DNA of 64,000 bases from Clostridia bacterium (GTDB lineage: Bacteria; Bacillota; Clostridia; UMGS1883; UMGS1540), in the NCBI GenBank assembly GCA_017620205.1, contig JAFZQX010000004.1, positions 61,622-125,621 of the forward strand. The letters are read 5' to 3'. The notes beneath the pieces were generated by a model that did not search any database, was not told the origin of the DNA, and saw only the letters and a list, made by a program, of their open reading frames with translations. Within the stretch, counting starts at the first letter, position 1, and each line of letters starts with the position of its first letter. A program made the position numbers and the translations under genes. Below, piece by piece: positions 25,116 through 34,214 of the stretch.

Positions 25116-26861
25116 ATGAAAACACAAAACAAAGGTTCTCTACGTCGGTTTATGCCATATTATAAGCCATATACCGCACTTATTATTCTTGATCTTTTAT
25201 GCGCAACCGTTACAACAATTTGTGAACTCATACTCCCTCTTATAGTAAGGTTTATTACAAACACTGTTATTAGCGGCACGGCAGCGCTTACAATCAAGAT
25301 GGTTTTAACTCTCGGCGGTGTCTACCTCTTTCTAAAGCTTGCGGACACCGCGGCAAACTACTACATGGCGTATACGGGTCACGTTACGGGCGCAAAAATA
25401 GAAACGGATATGAGGCGCGACCTTTTCGACCACCTTACAAAGCTCTCTTTTGACTTTTTTGATAACACCAAAATAGGTCAGATAATGGCAAGGGTTTCAA
25501 ACGATTTATTTGATATAACGGAGTTTGCGCACCACTTTCCCGAAGAAGTATTTATAGCAACTATTAAGATAGTAGGCTCCTTTATAATACTTTGCACAGT
25601 AAACATACCTCTTACGCTGATACTCTTTCTCATATTACCGTTTATGCTCCTTACAACTACGCTCATCCGAAAAAGAATGAAAGAGGCATTTAAAAGGCAG
25701 CGTGCACAGATAGGCGAACTGAATTCTTCTTTAGAAGACACTCTCCTTGGTATCAGAGTTGTAAAGAGCTTTGCAAACGAAAATTTTGAAAAAGAAAAGT
25801 TCGGAGAAGGCAATAAAACTTTTTTTAAAGAAAAGAAAAACGCCTATAAATGGATGGCGCTTTTCCAGTCAAACACGCGTTTTTTTGACGGTCTTATGTA
25901 TGTTGCGGTAATAGCAATAGGATCTGTTTTTATGATTAAAGGCCACATTAACGCCGCAGATCTCGTTGCCTATCTTTTGTATATTCAGACGCTTCTTACT
26001 TCCATAAGGAAAATAGTAGAGTTTACAGAACAGTTTCAGCGGGGTATGACCGGAATTGAACGTTTTTATGAAATAATGGACGCCGATATTGATATTTTTG
26101 ACAACGAAAACGCCAAACAGCTTAAAGACGTAAAAGGAAATATAGAGTTCAAAGACGTTTCTTTCCGCTATGCGGACGGTAAAGAAAATGTTTTATCGCA
26201 CTTGAATATTAGAATAAACAAAGGTGAAAACATAGCAATTGTAGGCCCTTCGGGCAGCGGCAAGACAACGCTTTGCAACCTTTTGCCGAGGTTTTATAAT
26301 CTCACAGGCGGAGAAATCACAATAGACGGAGAAAATATTAAAGATATCTCGCTGCACTCTTTAAGAAGCAATATAGGCATAGTTCAGCAGGACGTATATC
26401 TTTTTTCGGGTACGGTACGGGAAAACATAATATATGCCAAAAGCGACGCAACGGATAAAGAAATAGAAAACGCCGCGCGCCTTGCGGGGGCGCACGACTT
26501 TATTAAAGCTCTGCCAAACGGCTACGATACATATATAGGAGAACGCGGCGTAAAGCTTTCGGGAGGTCAAAAGCAAAGAATTTCAATAGCGCGGCTTTTT
26601 ATTAAAAATCCGCCTATACTTATACTTGACGAGGCAACCTCTTCTCTTGATAACGAAAGCGAAAAGATAGTTCAGAAATCGCTCGAAATACTCGCCAAAA
26701 ACAGAACTACTTTTACAATAGCGCACCGTCTTACAACAGTAAAAAACGCAACGCGTATATTATTCCTCGGAGAAAACGGCATTGAAGAAGAAGGAACTCA
26801 TGAAGAGCTGATGGAAAAAGGCGGTAAATACGCAAGCCTTTACGAGCTTTACAGCAGTTAA
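25116..26861 (+). CDS. ABC exporter half-transporter (MsbA/BmrA-like)
   Basis: 581 residues. Six transmembrane helices in an ABC_membrane domain (about 15-310) are followed by an ATPase with Walker A GPSGSGKTT, Q-loop, signature LSGGQKQRIS, Walker B LILDEATSSLD and the H-loop His in IAHRL. As a homodimer it would export a lipid, drug or peptide; no substrate is suggested by the context, since both neighbours are on the opposite strand. AGGAGG lies 6 nt before the ATG. It stops 4 bp past the end of the converging polymerase-like gene. Confidence 0.93.
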   Translation: MKTQNKGSLRRFMPYYKPYTALIILDLLCATVTTICELILPLIVRFITNTVISGTAALTIKMVLTLGGVYLFLKLADTAANYYMAYTGHVTGAKIETDMRRDLFDHLTKLSFDFFDNTKIGQIMARVSNDLFDITEFAHHFPEEVFIATIKIVGSFIILCTVNIPLTLILFLILPFMLLTTTLIRKRMKEAFKRQRAQIGELNSSLEDTLLGIRVVKSFANENFEKEKFGEGNKTFFKEKKNAYKWMALFQSNTRFFDGLMYVAVIAIGSVFMIKGHINAADLVAYLLYIQTLLTSIRKIVEFTEQFQRGMTGIERFYEIMDADIDIFDNENAKQLKDVKGNIEFKDVSFRYADGKENVLSHLNIRINKGENIAIVGPSGSGKTTLCNLLPRFYNLTGGEITIDGENIKDISLHSLRSNIGIVQQDVYLFSGTVRENIIYAKSDATDKEIENAARLAGAHDFIKALPNGYDTYIGERGVKLSGGQKQRISIARLFIKNPPILILDEATSSLDNESEKIVQKSLEILAKNRTTFTIAHRLTTVKNATRILFLGENGIEEEGTHEELMEKGGKYASLYELYSS

Positions 26862-27904
26862 TAGATTTTCATTATATCGGAAAATGACAAAGTCTTATCA
26901 ACCACGGTAAGGCTTTGATTTTTTGCGTCAACTTCCGAAACCATGCCGCAAAGCTTTACATATTCACCGTCATCATAATATATAAGTCTTGCAAGTCCGT
27001 CTTTTTGAAGACAAGCGAGTTTTTCTTTTACTTCTTTATACGCTTCAACAGAAAACTTAACTTCGGGGGCAATAATTCTTTCAGAATCAGAAACAGCTTT
27101 GCAAAAAGCTTTTGTCCGCATAACGGGAAAAACTGTTTTATCCGTTATACGGAGTTTGCCTGTTTTAAAACTTATAAGATTTACAGGTGTTTCGGCTTTA
27201 GCGCATTCACAAAGCATTTTATAGCTTCTTTTTGATATTTTTATGCTTTCCGCGCTCTTTTTCAAAATATCGTCCATTGTAAGAAAGCCTGCTTCTTTTA
27301 AAAATCCGGCTTCTTCTTTTGTTACAAACCAAAAGTCTTTTAACAAAACGTTCTTTAAAATCTTTTCTCCATACAGTTTTTCGTCCAAAAAGGCGATTCC
27401 CGAAGACAAATCAACTGCCAAAAGCATAGCTGCGCACTTTGCAAGATAAATACTTGTGCCGATTCCGATAAAGACTTTCACTTTAAGTTCCTCAAGAACT
27501 ATGCTTCGCAGCTTTTCTGCAAATTCACGCGTTGTTTCGCTATATTCCGTTATATAGTCCGTTATATCGGCAAATATCTCAGTGGGAGTATTTACGCATA
27601 TTGCGTCTTTTGGAATATACCGCATCAGAATTTCATATACAGTCGCACTGTATTTATAATATAACGGCATTGAAGGCTCTGCTATTACGTATTTTATATC
27701 TTTCGGTATATCAAAAAGGCGTGAATCGCCCTTTATGCCAAGTCTCTTCATAGAAGCCGATACGTCAAGACACTTTGTTTCGTTTGACCTTTCGTATTTA
27801 GCCACTACCAGATTTTTGGTTTCGGGGTCGAATCCACGCTTTAAACATTCTGCGGAAGAATACAAATCTTTTATATGTATAAAGAAATAGTACCTGTTTA
27901 TCAT
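26858..27904 (-). CDS. Y-family DNA polymerase homologue with altered catalytic residues and a YolD-like tail
   Basis: 348 residues. The order of motifs follows UmuC/DinB: palm start (FFIHIKDLYSSAEC), KRGFDPETKNLVVA, YYKYSATVYEIL, IFADITDYI and GIGTSIYLAKCAAML. But the usual first metal ligand, the Asp of the IDMDSF motif, aligns with His10. The Asp of the Asp-Glu pair aligns with Thr108, with Glu109 kept. Two of three carboxylates are thus missing and polymerase activity is unlikely. The last 45 residues (ARLIYYDDGEYVKLCG to FSDIMKIY) resemble the small YolD protein usually encoded beside UmuC in Firmicutes. The ATG overlaps the coaX stop by 4 bp (ATGA). ImuB is a known precedent for a non-catalytic family member. 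Confidence 0.72.
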   Translation of the reverse strand: MINRYYFFIHIKDLYSSAECLKRGFDPETKNLVVAKYERSNETKCLDVSASMKRLGIKGDSRLFDIPKDIKYVIAEPSMPLYYKYSATVYEILMRYIPKDAICVNTPTEIFADITDYITEYSETTREFAEKLRSIVLEELKVKVFIGIGTSIYLAKCAAMLLAVDLSSGIAFLDEKLYGEKILKNVLLKDFWFVTKEEAGFLKEAGFLTMDDILKKSAESIKISKRSYKMLCECAKAETPVNLISFKTGKLRITDKTVFPVMRTKAFCKAVSDSERIIAPEVKFSVEAYKEVKEKLACLQKDGLARLIYYDDGEYVKLCGMVSEVDAKNQSLTVVDKTLSFSDIMKIY

Positions 27905-28686
27905 GCTTTCTCCGCTTTTTTAAATATATTATTATAAATAAGTCTTAAGCTTTCAAGTGTTAAATTGCCGTTTATCTCGTAAAAGAGGTCTGTTTCCGAA
28001 GAAATCAAAGAAGCAAGGCCGCCCGTGCCGATTATTTTAGCATCGGGCTCTCCCATCTCCTCACGCATTCTTCTTGTGATATCGAGAACCTGTCCAACAT
28101 ATCCGTACAACACGCCGGACTGCATACTTTCAACCGTGTTTTTGCCTATGACAGATTCGGGTTTTGCTATTTCAACGCGCGGCAATTTTGCGGTTTTCAT
28201 AAAGAGCGCTTCAAGAGAAATCTTAACACCGGGACAAATTGCGCCGCCTAAATAATCTCCGTTTCTGTCAATGGCGCAAAACGTAGTTGCCGTGCCGAAA
28301 TCAACAACAATCGCAGGCGCGCCGTATAAAACATTTACGCCGTATGCGTTTACAAGTCTGTCAGCACCGAGCTCACGCGGATTGTCAATTTTAATATCAA
28401 TTCCAAGCGGAGTTTTATGGTTAACTATTATGGGCGTGTTATTCAGATAGTCTTTGATTGCTCGCTCGAGCGAATACATAACCTGCGGTACAACAGACGC
28501 TATTATTACGTCATCAATATCGGAGATCTTTATATTTCTGTGCTCCAAAAAGCTTGTAAAGAGTATTCCGTATTCGTCGCGTGAACGGTCATGCAGCGTT
28601 GCAAGACGGAAATGCGCAATCATTTTATCGTTTTCATAAACGCCGAGTACAATGTTTGTATTACCGACATCAATTGCAAGTAACAT
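27901..28686 (-). CDS. coaX: Type III pantothenate kinase CoaX
   Basis: 261 residues, the normal length. ASKHA-fold motifs are complete: phosphate-1 LLAIDVGNTNIVLGVY, the pantothenate loop LGADRLVNAYG, phosphate-2 VVDFGTATTFCAI, and GVLYGYVGQV. It catalyses the first step of coenzyme A synthesis and, as a type III enzyme, is not feedback-inhibited by CoA. It lies 10 bp after glyS and overlaps the following polymerase-like gene by 4 bp, so all are probably co-transcribed. Confidence 0.96.
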   Translation of the reverse strand: MLLAIDVGNTNIVLGVYENDKMIAHFRLATLHDRSRDEYGILFTSFLEHRNIKISDIDDVIIASVVPQVMYSLERAIKDYLNNTPIIVNHKTPLGIDIKIDNPRELGADRLVNAYGVNVLYGAPAIVVDFGTATTFCAIDRNGDYLGGAICPGVKISLEALFMKTAKLPRVEIAKPESVIGKNTVESMQSGVLYGYVGQVLDITRRMREEMGEPDAKIIGTGGLASLISSETDLFYEINGNLTLESLRLIYNNIFKKAEKA

Positions 28687-28696
28687 GTTTTACTCC

Positions 28697-30088
28697 TTAA
28701 AACTCAAAATATTTATCCATATACGGCAAAAGCTCGCTTATCTTAATTCTTTCCTGTTCCATGCTGTCGCGGTGACGGATAGTGACGCTCTCATCTTCTT
28801 CGCTTTCAAAGTCATATGTTATGCAAAGCGGCGTACCTATTTCGTCTTCACGTCTGTATCTTTTGCCTATACTGCCTGCTTCGTCATATTCGCACATATA
28901 TTTCTTCGAAATCTCAGTAAACACTTTCTGTGCACCTTCAGAAAGCTTCTTTGAAAGCGGTAATATAGCTGCTTTTATGGGAGCCAGAGCAGGATGCAGT
29001 CTGAGTACAACACGTGTATCGCCCTCGCCCACTTCTTCTTCATCGTACGCGTCGCAAAGGAAAGCAAGCGCAACTCTGTCTGCGCCGAGCGACGGCTCTA
29101 TGCAGTAAGGAATATATTTTTCATTTGTCGCGGGGTCTAAATACTCCATGTTTTCACCGGAATGAGTGGCATGCTGCTTTAAGTCAAAATCAGTTCTGTC
29201 AGCAACGCCCCAAAGCTCTCCCCAACCGAACGGGAATAAAAATTCTATATCCGTTGTGGCATTGCTGTAGTGAGAAAGCTCTTCCTGACTGTGATCACGA
29301 AGTCTCATATTTTCTTCCTTCATACCGAGGCTTAAAAGGAAGTTTTTGCAGTAATCTTTCCAATAGTTAAACCATTCAAGATCAGTACCGGGTTTGCAGA
29401 AAAACTCAAGTTCCATCTGCTCAAACTCACGTGTTCTGAACGTAAAGTTGCCGGGCGTTATTTCGTTTCTGAATGATTTACCTATCTGACCTATACCGAA
29501 GGGGACTTTCTTTCTTGTTGTTCTCTGAACGTTTTTGAAGTTTACGAATATACCCTGTGCTGTTTCGGGACGGAGGAATATTTCAGCTGTGCTGTCTTCC
29601 GTTACACCCTGGAAAGTTTTGAACATAAGGTTGAATTTACGGATATCAGTAAAGTTTGATTTACCGCACTTAGGGCATGTAACACCGTTTTCTTTTATAA
29701 ACTCAACCATCTTCTCATTTGACCAGCCGTCAACCGTTTCGGGAGTTCCTTTTTCCTGCAGGAAATCTTCAATAAGTTTATCTGCACGGTAGCGGGCTTT
29801 ACATTCTTTACAGTCGAGCAAAGGATCGGAAAAGCCGCCTACGTGACCGGATGCAACCCAAGTCTGGGGATTCATAAGTATCGCAGCGTCAAGACCTACG
29901 TTGTACGGGCTTTCCTGCACAAACTTTTTCCACCAAGCACGTTTTACGTTATTCTTAAACTCTACGCCGAGAGGACCGTAATCCCAAGTATTTGCGAGAC
30001 CTCCGTATATTTCCGAGCCGGAATATACATATCCGCGCCCTTTGCAGAGCGCAACTATTTTTTCCATTGTTTTTTCACTGTTGTTCAT
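28697..30088 (-). CDS. glyS: Glycyl-tRNA synthetase, alpha2 (eukaryote/archaea-like) type
   Basis: 463 residues forming a single-chain class II synthetase. Visible patterns are [25 protein letters not shown], the zinc-like CKECKARY...CPKCGKSNF insertion, motif 2 [21 protein letters not shown], motif 3 [11 protein letters not shown], and a C-terminal anticodon-binding domain ([12 protein letters not shown]). It charges tRNA-Gly. There is no T-box leader since the gene directly abuts the M16 protease gene upstream. The shorter alpha2 form, instead of glyQS, is common in Clostridia. The plain symbol glyS is used; some databases call it glyQS. Confidence 0.96.
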   Translation of the reverse strand: MNNSEKTMEKIVALCKGRGYVYSGSEIYGGLANTWDYGPLGVEFKNNVKRAWWKKFVQESPYNVGLDAAILMNPQTWVASGHVGGFSDPLLDCKECKARYRADKLIEDFLQEKGTPETVDGWSNEKMVEFIKENGVTCPKCGKSNFTDIRKFNLMFKTFQGVTEDSTAEIFLRPETAQGIFVNFKNVQRTTRKKVPFGIGQIGKSFRNEITPGNFTFRTREFEQMELEFFCKPGTDLEWFNYWKDYCKNFLLSLGMKEENMRLRDHSQEELSHYSNATTDIEFLFPFGWGELWGVADRTDFDLKQHATHSGENMEYLDPATNEKYIPYCIEPSLGADRVALAFLCDAYDEEEVGEGDTRVVLRLHPALAPIKAAILPLSKKLSEGAQKVFTEISKKYMCEYDEAGSIGKRYRREDEIGTPLCITYDFESEEDESVTIRHRDSMEQERIKISELLPYMDKYFEF

Positions 30089-31321
30089 TTACTTTTCCTC
30101 CTGATATTTAGGTGTTACAGTAATTTCAGCTATCTCTGAGCCGAATATTCTTTGTATAACTTTATTCATTTTATCATTATCAACCGAATCAATACCTGCA
30201 ATTGTTTCCTCGGGTGTTCTAACCTTTTCGGACAGCAGCGTATTTTTGCCCATCACGTTCATTATGGCGCTCACATTTTCAAGTCCTAAAACATAGCTTA
30301 CTTTAAGCTGTTCACGGCCTTTTAAGAGTTCATAATCCGAAACGCCGTTTTTCAGCAAATCCCGCGTTTCATTTAAAATTATTTCACGCACAACGTTTGT
30401 GTTTTCAGGCGAAAGGCCTGCGTATATATAAAGCATTCCGGCGCCCGAGTATGCTTCCGGGGCGGAATATACGGAATATGCAAGACCGCGCTCCTCACGT
30501 ATTTTTCTGAAAAGTCTGGACGAAACGCATCCGCCTAATATGTTGCATAAAACGGCCTCCGCAAAAGCATCTTCCTCGCCGCTGCCTGCGCCTTCAAACC
30601 CAAACGCCATATGCGCCTGTTCAATTTCCTTTTCTCTTTCTGCTCTGCCGCCGGTAAACTCTGTTTTTTCGAATTTTGTTTTGCGTGTGCCCTGCGGCAA
30701 GTCGGAAAAGTATTTTTCAAGCATTTGAAAAAGCTTGTCTTCATCAAAACTTCCGGCTACTGATATTACAGTATTTTGAGCAGTATAGTAATTCTCGGAA
30801 AATCTTTTGAGTTGTGCGCCGTTAAACGAAGCAACATTATCTTCAGTTCCGAGCACCATATACCCCAAGCTGTTGCCCTTCCATGCCGTAGCCGCAAGCA
30901 TATCAAGAGCTATATCCTCGGGGCTGTCTTCATACATATTTATTTCTTCAAATATGACACGCTTTTCTGTTTCTATATCACTTTCGAGACATCGCGAATT
31001 TATATACATATCTGCAAGAATATCAACAGCCTTTTCTAAAAGACTGTCAATAACCTTAGCGTAAAGACATGTACACTCACGCGATGTAAAGGCGTTTAAG
31101 TTTCCGCCGAGGAAATCAGTTTCCTCCGCAATATCCTGCGCGCTGCGTCTTTTAGTGCCTTTAAAAAGCATGTGCTCAGAGAAATGGCTTATTCCGTTAT
31201 TTTCGGGCGTTTCAAGCCTTGAGCCTGCTCCCGCCCAAATACCTATAGATACGCTTTTGACATAAGGTATCTTTTCACATACTACGGTTAAACCGTTTTT
31301 AAGTACTTTTCTTATATACAT
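30089..31321 (-). CDS. M16-family zinc metallopeptidase (processing-peptidase-like)
   Basis: 410 residues in two homologous halves. The inverted zinc motif HFSEH (His46, Glu49, His50) and a downstream Glu-rich helix (SDIETEKRVIFEEI) supply the third ligand. This is the active subunit type (YmxG/PepR), often encoded near pnp in Firmicutes, as here. Its natural substrates are not known. No good SD precedes ATG 31319-31321; a perfect hairpin (31332-31353) sits in the 46-bp gap after pnp. Confidence 0.92.
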   Translation of the reverse strand: MYIRKVLKNGLTVVCEKIPYVKSVSIGIWAGAGSRLETPENNGISHFSEHMLFKGTKRRSAQDIAEETDFLGGNLNAFTSRECTCLYAKVIDSLLEKAVDILADMYINSRCLESDIETEKRVIFEEINMYEDSPEDIALDMLAATAWKGNSLGYMVLGTEDNVASFNGAQLKRFSENYYTAQNTVISVAGSFDEDKLFQMLEKYFSDLPQGTRKTKFEKTEFTGGRAEREKEIEQAHMAFGFEGAGSGEEDAFAEAVLCNILGGCVSSRLFRKIREERGLAYSVYSAPEAYSGAGMLYIYAGLSPENTNVVREIILNETRDLLKNGVSDYELLKGREQLKVSYVLGLENVSAIMNVMGKNTLLSEKVRTPEETIAGIDSVDNDKMNKVIQRIFGSEIAEITVTPKYQEEK

Positions 31322-31331
31322 AAAACTAATT

Positions 31332-31353
31332 AGGGAGAGAATTTTCTCTCCCT
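31332..31353 (-). promoter_or_regulatory. Intercistronic hairpin between pnp and the M16 protease gene
   Basis: AGGGAGAGA (31332-31340) pairs with TCTCTCCCT (31345-31353) around a four-base loop. The minus-strand tail AATTAGTTTT is not a clean T run, so this may be an RNA-processing or stability element, or a partial attenuator, rather than a full terminator. Confidence 0.6.
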
Positions 31354-31367
31354 ATGTTTCCTTTATA

Positions 31368-33446
31368 TTATTTATCGTCTTCTACGATGCGCATGAGGTT
31401 AATTCTGCCCATCTTGTCAACCTCGATAACTCTTACTTTTACAGTGTCACCGATATTAACAACGTCCTCAACTTTTTCTACACGCTTTTTGTCAAGCTTA
31501 GAAATATGGATAAGACCGTCTTTTCCAGGAAGGAACTCAACGAATGCGCCGAAGTTCATAATTCTTACTACCTTGCCTTCGAATTCCTGACCGGGCTCAA
31601 CATCGCTTACGATGCCGTTAATAATATTAAGTGCTTTCTGACCGGCTTCCATATCGGTTGTAGCAATAAACACTCTGCCGTCGTCCTCAATGTCAATTTT
31701 AACGCCTGTATCGGCAATGATCTTCTGAATAACTTTACCGCCTGTACCGATAACTTCACGGATCTTATCAACATCAATAGTTGTTGTGATAATCTTCGGA
31801 GCGTACTGCGAAAGCTCTGCTCTCGGTTCAGGTATGCAGGGAAGCATAATATCGTCAAGAATCATTTCTCTTGCTTCCTTTGTCTGCATCAAAGCTGTCT
31901 TGATTATTTCGGGCGTTAAACCGTCTATTTTAATATCAACCTGGATAGCAGTAATACCTTTTTTAGTTCCGGCAACTTTAAAGTCCATATCGCCGAAGAA
32001 GTCTTCAAGGCCCTGAATATCTGTCATTGTGATAAATCTGTCACCTTCTGTTATAAGACCGCAGGAAATACCTGCAACGGGAGCTTTAATCGGAACACCC
32101 GCGTCCATAAGAGCCAAAGTACTGCCGCAAACACTCGCCTGTGAGGTTGAGCCGTTTGAGCTTAATACTTCCGAAACAAGACGGAGAGCGTACGGGAATT
32201 CGTCTTCCGTCGGAATAACGGGCTCTAAAGCACGTTCCGCCAAAGCACCGTGGCCTATCTCACGTCTGCCGGGACCTCTTGAGGGTCTTGTTTCACCTAC
32301 GCTGTATGACGGGAAGTTGTAGTGATGCATATATCTCTTATATTCATCAAGATCGATACCGTCAAGCATCTGCTGATCGCCTACAGCGCCGAGCGTAACA
32401 GTTGTGAGTACCTGTGTCTGACCTCTTGTGAAAAGGCCGGAGCCGTGAACACGCGGAAGAAGACCAACTTCTGCAGCAAGGGGACGAACTTCTTTAAGTC
32501 CTCTGCCGTCAACGCGTTTGCCTTCGTCAAGTATCCAGCGGCGAACTATATATTTCTGCAGCTTATAGAAAGCCGCGTCAATTTCAGCAGGTTCAGTTTC
32601 TGTTTCAGCGTATTTTTCATACGCTTCTTCATATATGGGTCTGAGTCTTTCATCTCTTATTCTCTTGTCGTCTGTATCAAGAGCTTCTTTTACTTTATCC
32701 ATATAAAGTTCTTTAAGTTCATCAAGAAGACTCTCTTTTACAACAACATGTTCATATTCAACCTTCTCTTTACCTACTTCTGCGGCAATTGAAGAAATGA
32801 ATTCGCAAATTTTAACGATTTCTTTATGTGCGGCCAAAATCGCCTCCATCATTGTGTCTTCGGGAATTTCGCAGCCGCCCGCTTCAATCATGTTAACTTT
32901 CTCGTGCGTGCCCGCAACAGTAAGCTGAAGTGTGCTTATCTCTCTCTGTTCTCTGTTGGGGTTTATAACAATTTCGCCGTCACAAAGACCAACCTGAACT
33001 GCGCCTATCGGGCCGCCGAACGGAATCTGTGAAATAGAAATAGCTGTTGACGCGCCTATCATAGCCGCAACTTCGGGAGAGTTATCCTGGTCAACCGACA
33101 AAACAGTTGCAACAACAGTTACATCGTTTCGAAGGTCTGACGGGAAAAGTGGTCTTATAGGTCTGTCTATAACACGTGATGTAAGTATTGCTTTTTCGGA
33201 AGGCTTGCCTTCTCTTTTTATAAAGCTTCCGGGTATTTTACCAACCGCATAAAGCTTTTCTTCATAGTCTACGGAAAGCGGAAAAAAGTCTATGCCCTCT
33301 CTCGGCTTTTCGCTCATTGTAGCTGTGGCGAGTACAACAGTATCGCCGTATCTTACAAGCGCGCTGCCGCTTGCAAGCTGTGCCAGTTTTCCGGTTTCAA
33401 TTGAAAGCGGTCTGCCGGCAAGTTCTGTTTTAAAAATTCTTTCCAT
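31368..33446 (-). CDS. pnp: Polyribonucleotide nucleotidyltransferase (PNPase)
   Basis: 692 residues from ATG 33444-33446 ([19 protein letters not shown]), 11 nt after GGAGG; an in-frame ATG at 33464 overlaps that SD and is unlikely. Two RNase PH-type domains are joined by an alpha-helical linker. They are followed by a KH domain with [11 protein letters not shown] and a C-terminal S1 domain ([28 protein letters not shown]). It degrades RNA 3'-to-5' by phosphorolysis and works with RNase Y/J in the Firmicute degradosome. It follows rpsO, the classical order, and its leader has a long hairpin (separate entry). Confidence 0.97.
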   Translation of the reverse strand: MERIFKTELAGRPLSIETGKLAQLASGSALVRYGDTVVLATATMSEKPREGIDFFPLSVDYEEKLYAVGKIPGSFIKREGKPSEKAILTSRVIDRPIRPLFPSDLRNDVTVVATVLSVDQDNSPEVAAMIGASTAISISQIPFGGPIGAVQVGLCDGEIVINPNREQREISTLQLTVAGTHEKVNMIEAGGCEIPEDTMMEAILAAHKEIVKICEFISSIAAEVGKEKVEYEHVVVKESLLDELKELYMDKVKEALDTDDKRIRDERLRPIYEEAYEKYAETETEPAEIDAAFYKLQKYIVRRWILDEGKRVDGRGLKEVRPLAAEVGLLPRVHGSGLFTRGQTQVLTTVTLGAVGDQQMLDGIDLDEYKRYMHHYNFPSYSVGETRPSRGPGRREIGHGALAERALEPVIPTEDEFPYALRLVSEVLSSNGSTSQASVCGSTLALMDAGVPIKAPVAGISCGLITEGDRFITMTDIQGLEDFFGDMDFKVAGTKKGITAIQVDIKIDGLTPEIIKTALMQTKEAREMILDDIMLPCIPEPRAELSQYAPKIITTTIDVDKIREVIGTGGKVIQKIIADTGVKIDIEDDGRVFIATTDMEAGQKALNIINGIVSDVEPGQEFEGKVVRIMNFGAFVEFLPGKDGLIHISKLDKKRVEKVEDVVNIGDTVKVRVIEVDKMGRINLMRIVEDDK

Positions 33447-33484
33447 AAGTGTAAAAACCTCCATAAAATATCAGCTGCCGGCTC

Positions 33485-33534
33485 TTAGCACTTAAATCTG
33501 TTCTTTAAAGCTAAAGGACAGATTTAAACGCTAA
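33485..33534 (-). promoter_or_regulatory. Long hairpin in the rpsO-pnp intercistronic region
   Basis: The arms are 33485-33501 and 33518-33534, 17 bp with two G-T wobbles (TTAAATCTGT pairs with ACAGATTTAA). Inside them a further 5 bp (CTTTA/TAAAG) pair after one mismatch. The resulting stem of about 22 bp resembles the RNase III substrate in the E. coli pnp leader, which mediates PNPase autoregulation. The fold is read from sequence; the function is by analogy. Confidence 0.65.
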
Positions 33535-33571
33535 AACACCGATAGCTTAAATTCGCGAATTTGTTAAGCGG

Positions 33572-33600
33572 GCGAAGCGTATAATACCGCTTCGCCCTTT
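33572..33600. terminator. Palindromic hairpin after rpsO
   Basis: GGGCGAAGCG and CGCTTCGCCC pair perfectly around an eight-base loop. A T run follows on the plus strand, but on the minus (sense) strand the next bases are GCTTAAC. It may therefore only slow polymerase or protect the rpsO mRNA 3' end, allowing read-through to pnp. Confidence 0.6.
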
Positions 33601-33608
33601 TAATCAAA

Positions 33609-33872
33609 TTATTTTCTCAAATTAAGTTTTGAGACAATTGCACGGTATCTTTCGATATCTACCTTCATGAGATAGTTCAAAAGACCGCGGCGCTGACCAA
33701 CCATCATAAGAAGACCGCGTCTTGAGTGATGATCTTTCTTATGAATTTTAAGGTGTTCGTTCAAATGATTGATTCTGTGTGTTAAGAGAGCAATCTGAAC
33801 TTCGGGAGAACCTGTGTCGCCTTCTTTTAACGCATAGGTTTTGATAAGCTCCGTCTTTTCTTCCTTGGTCAT
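33609..33872 (-). CDS. rpsO: 30S ribosomal protein S15
   Basis: 87 residues from ATG 33870-33872, 7 nt after GGAGGTG; the family length is 88-89. The conserved signature [17 protein letters not shown] and [23 protein letters not shown] is intact. S15 binds the central domain of 16S rRNA early in assembly and often represses its own mRNA. The longer frame to 33992 extends through the promoter and is not coding. It is the first gene of the long minus-strand run to pnp and glyS. Confidence 0.97.
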   Translation of the reverse strand: MTKEEKTELIKTYALKEGDTGSPEVQIALLTHRINHLNEHLKIHKKDHHSRRGLLMMVGQRRGLLNYLMKVDIERYRAIVSKLNLRK

Positions 33873-33963
33873 GTTTTTCACCTCCAAATTTTTACTAAAA
33901 CTCCATACACAAAGAAAGAGGTTGGTGACTCCAAAATCTTTGTTGCAGGATATTCCGCATGAC
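33873..33963 (-). promoter_or_regulatory. rpsO leader with possible S15 autoregulatory fold
   Basis: The leader of about 85 nt contains ACAAAG and CTTTGT arms enclosing a loop with CACCAACCTC. ACCTC of this loop is complementary to GAGGT of the SD. This would give a pseudoknot close to the ribosome-binding site, comparable in principle to E. coli S15 autoregulation. The short pairings make this tentative. Confidence 0.35.
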
Positions 33964-33992
33964 ATTTTATCACAACAATCAGTGCTTGTCAA
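33964..33992 (-). promoter_or_regulatory. Sigma-A promoter of rpsO
   Basis: TTGACA (33987-33992) and TAAAAT (33964-33969) on the minus strand, with a 17-nt spacer. Confidence 0.82.
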
Positions 33993-34112
33993 ATATTTTT
34001 TGCGTAATTTTAAATTAAATTACTTATTATTATGTTTTTTTTCAAAAACACGTCAAAATAGCACCTCTTTTTGAGCTAATATTGTATAGCTTTACAAAAT
34101 TCGGTTAATTAC

Positions 34113-34141
34113 TTGATAATACATTCTTAATATGTTATAAT
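34113..34141 (+). promoter_or_regulatory. Sigma-A promoter of the PTS_EIIC_2 gene
   Basis: TTGATA (34113-34118) and TATAAT (34136-34141) with a 17-nt spacer and an extended -10 TG at 34133-34134. A leader of about 70 nt follows, with a weak AAAAGT/ACTTTT hairpin. Confidence 0.82.
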
Positions 34142-34214
34142 ATTAAAAGTTATGTGAATACTTTTCTTAATTATACAGCCGCTTTTATGCAGGCAGATGG
34201 GAGTATTAATCAAA

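Noticed and set aside
30040..30120. T-box leader for glyS
   Set aside because: glyS starts at the stop codon of the M16 protease gene, so there is no leader.
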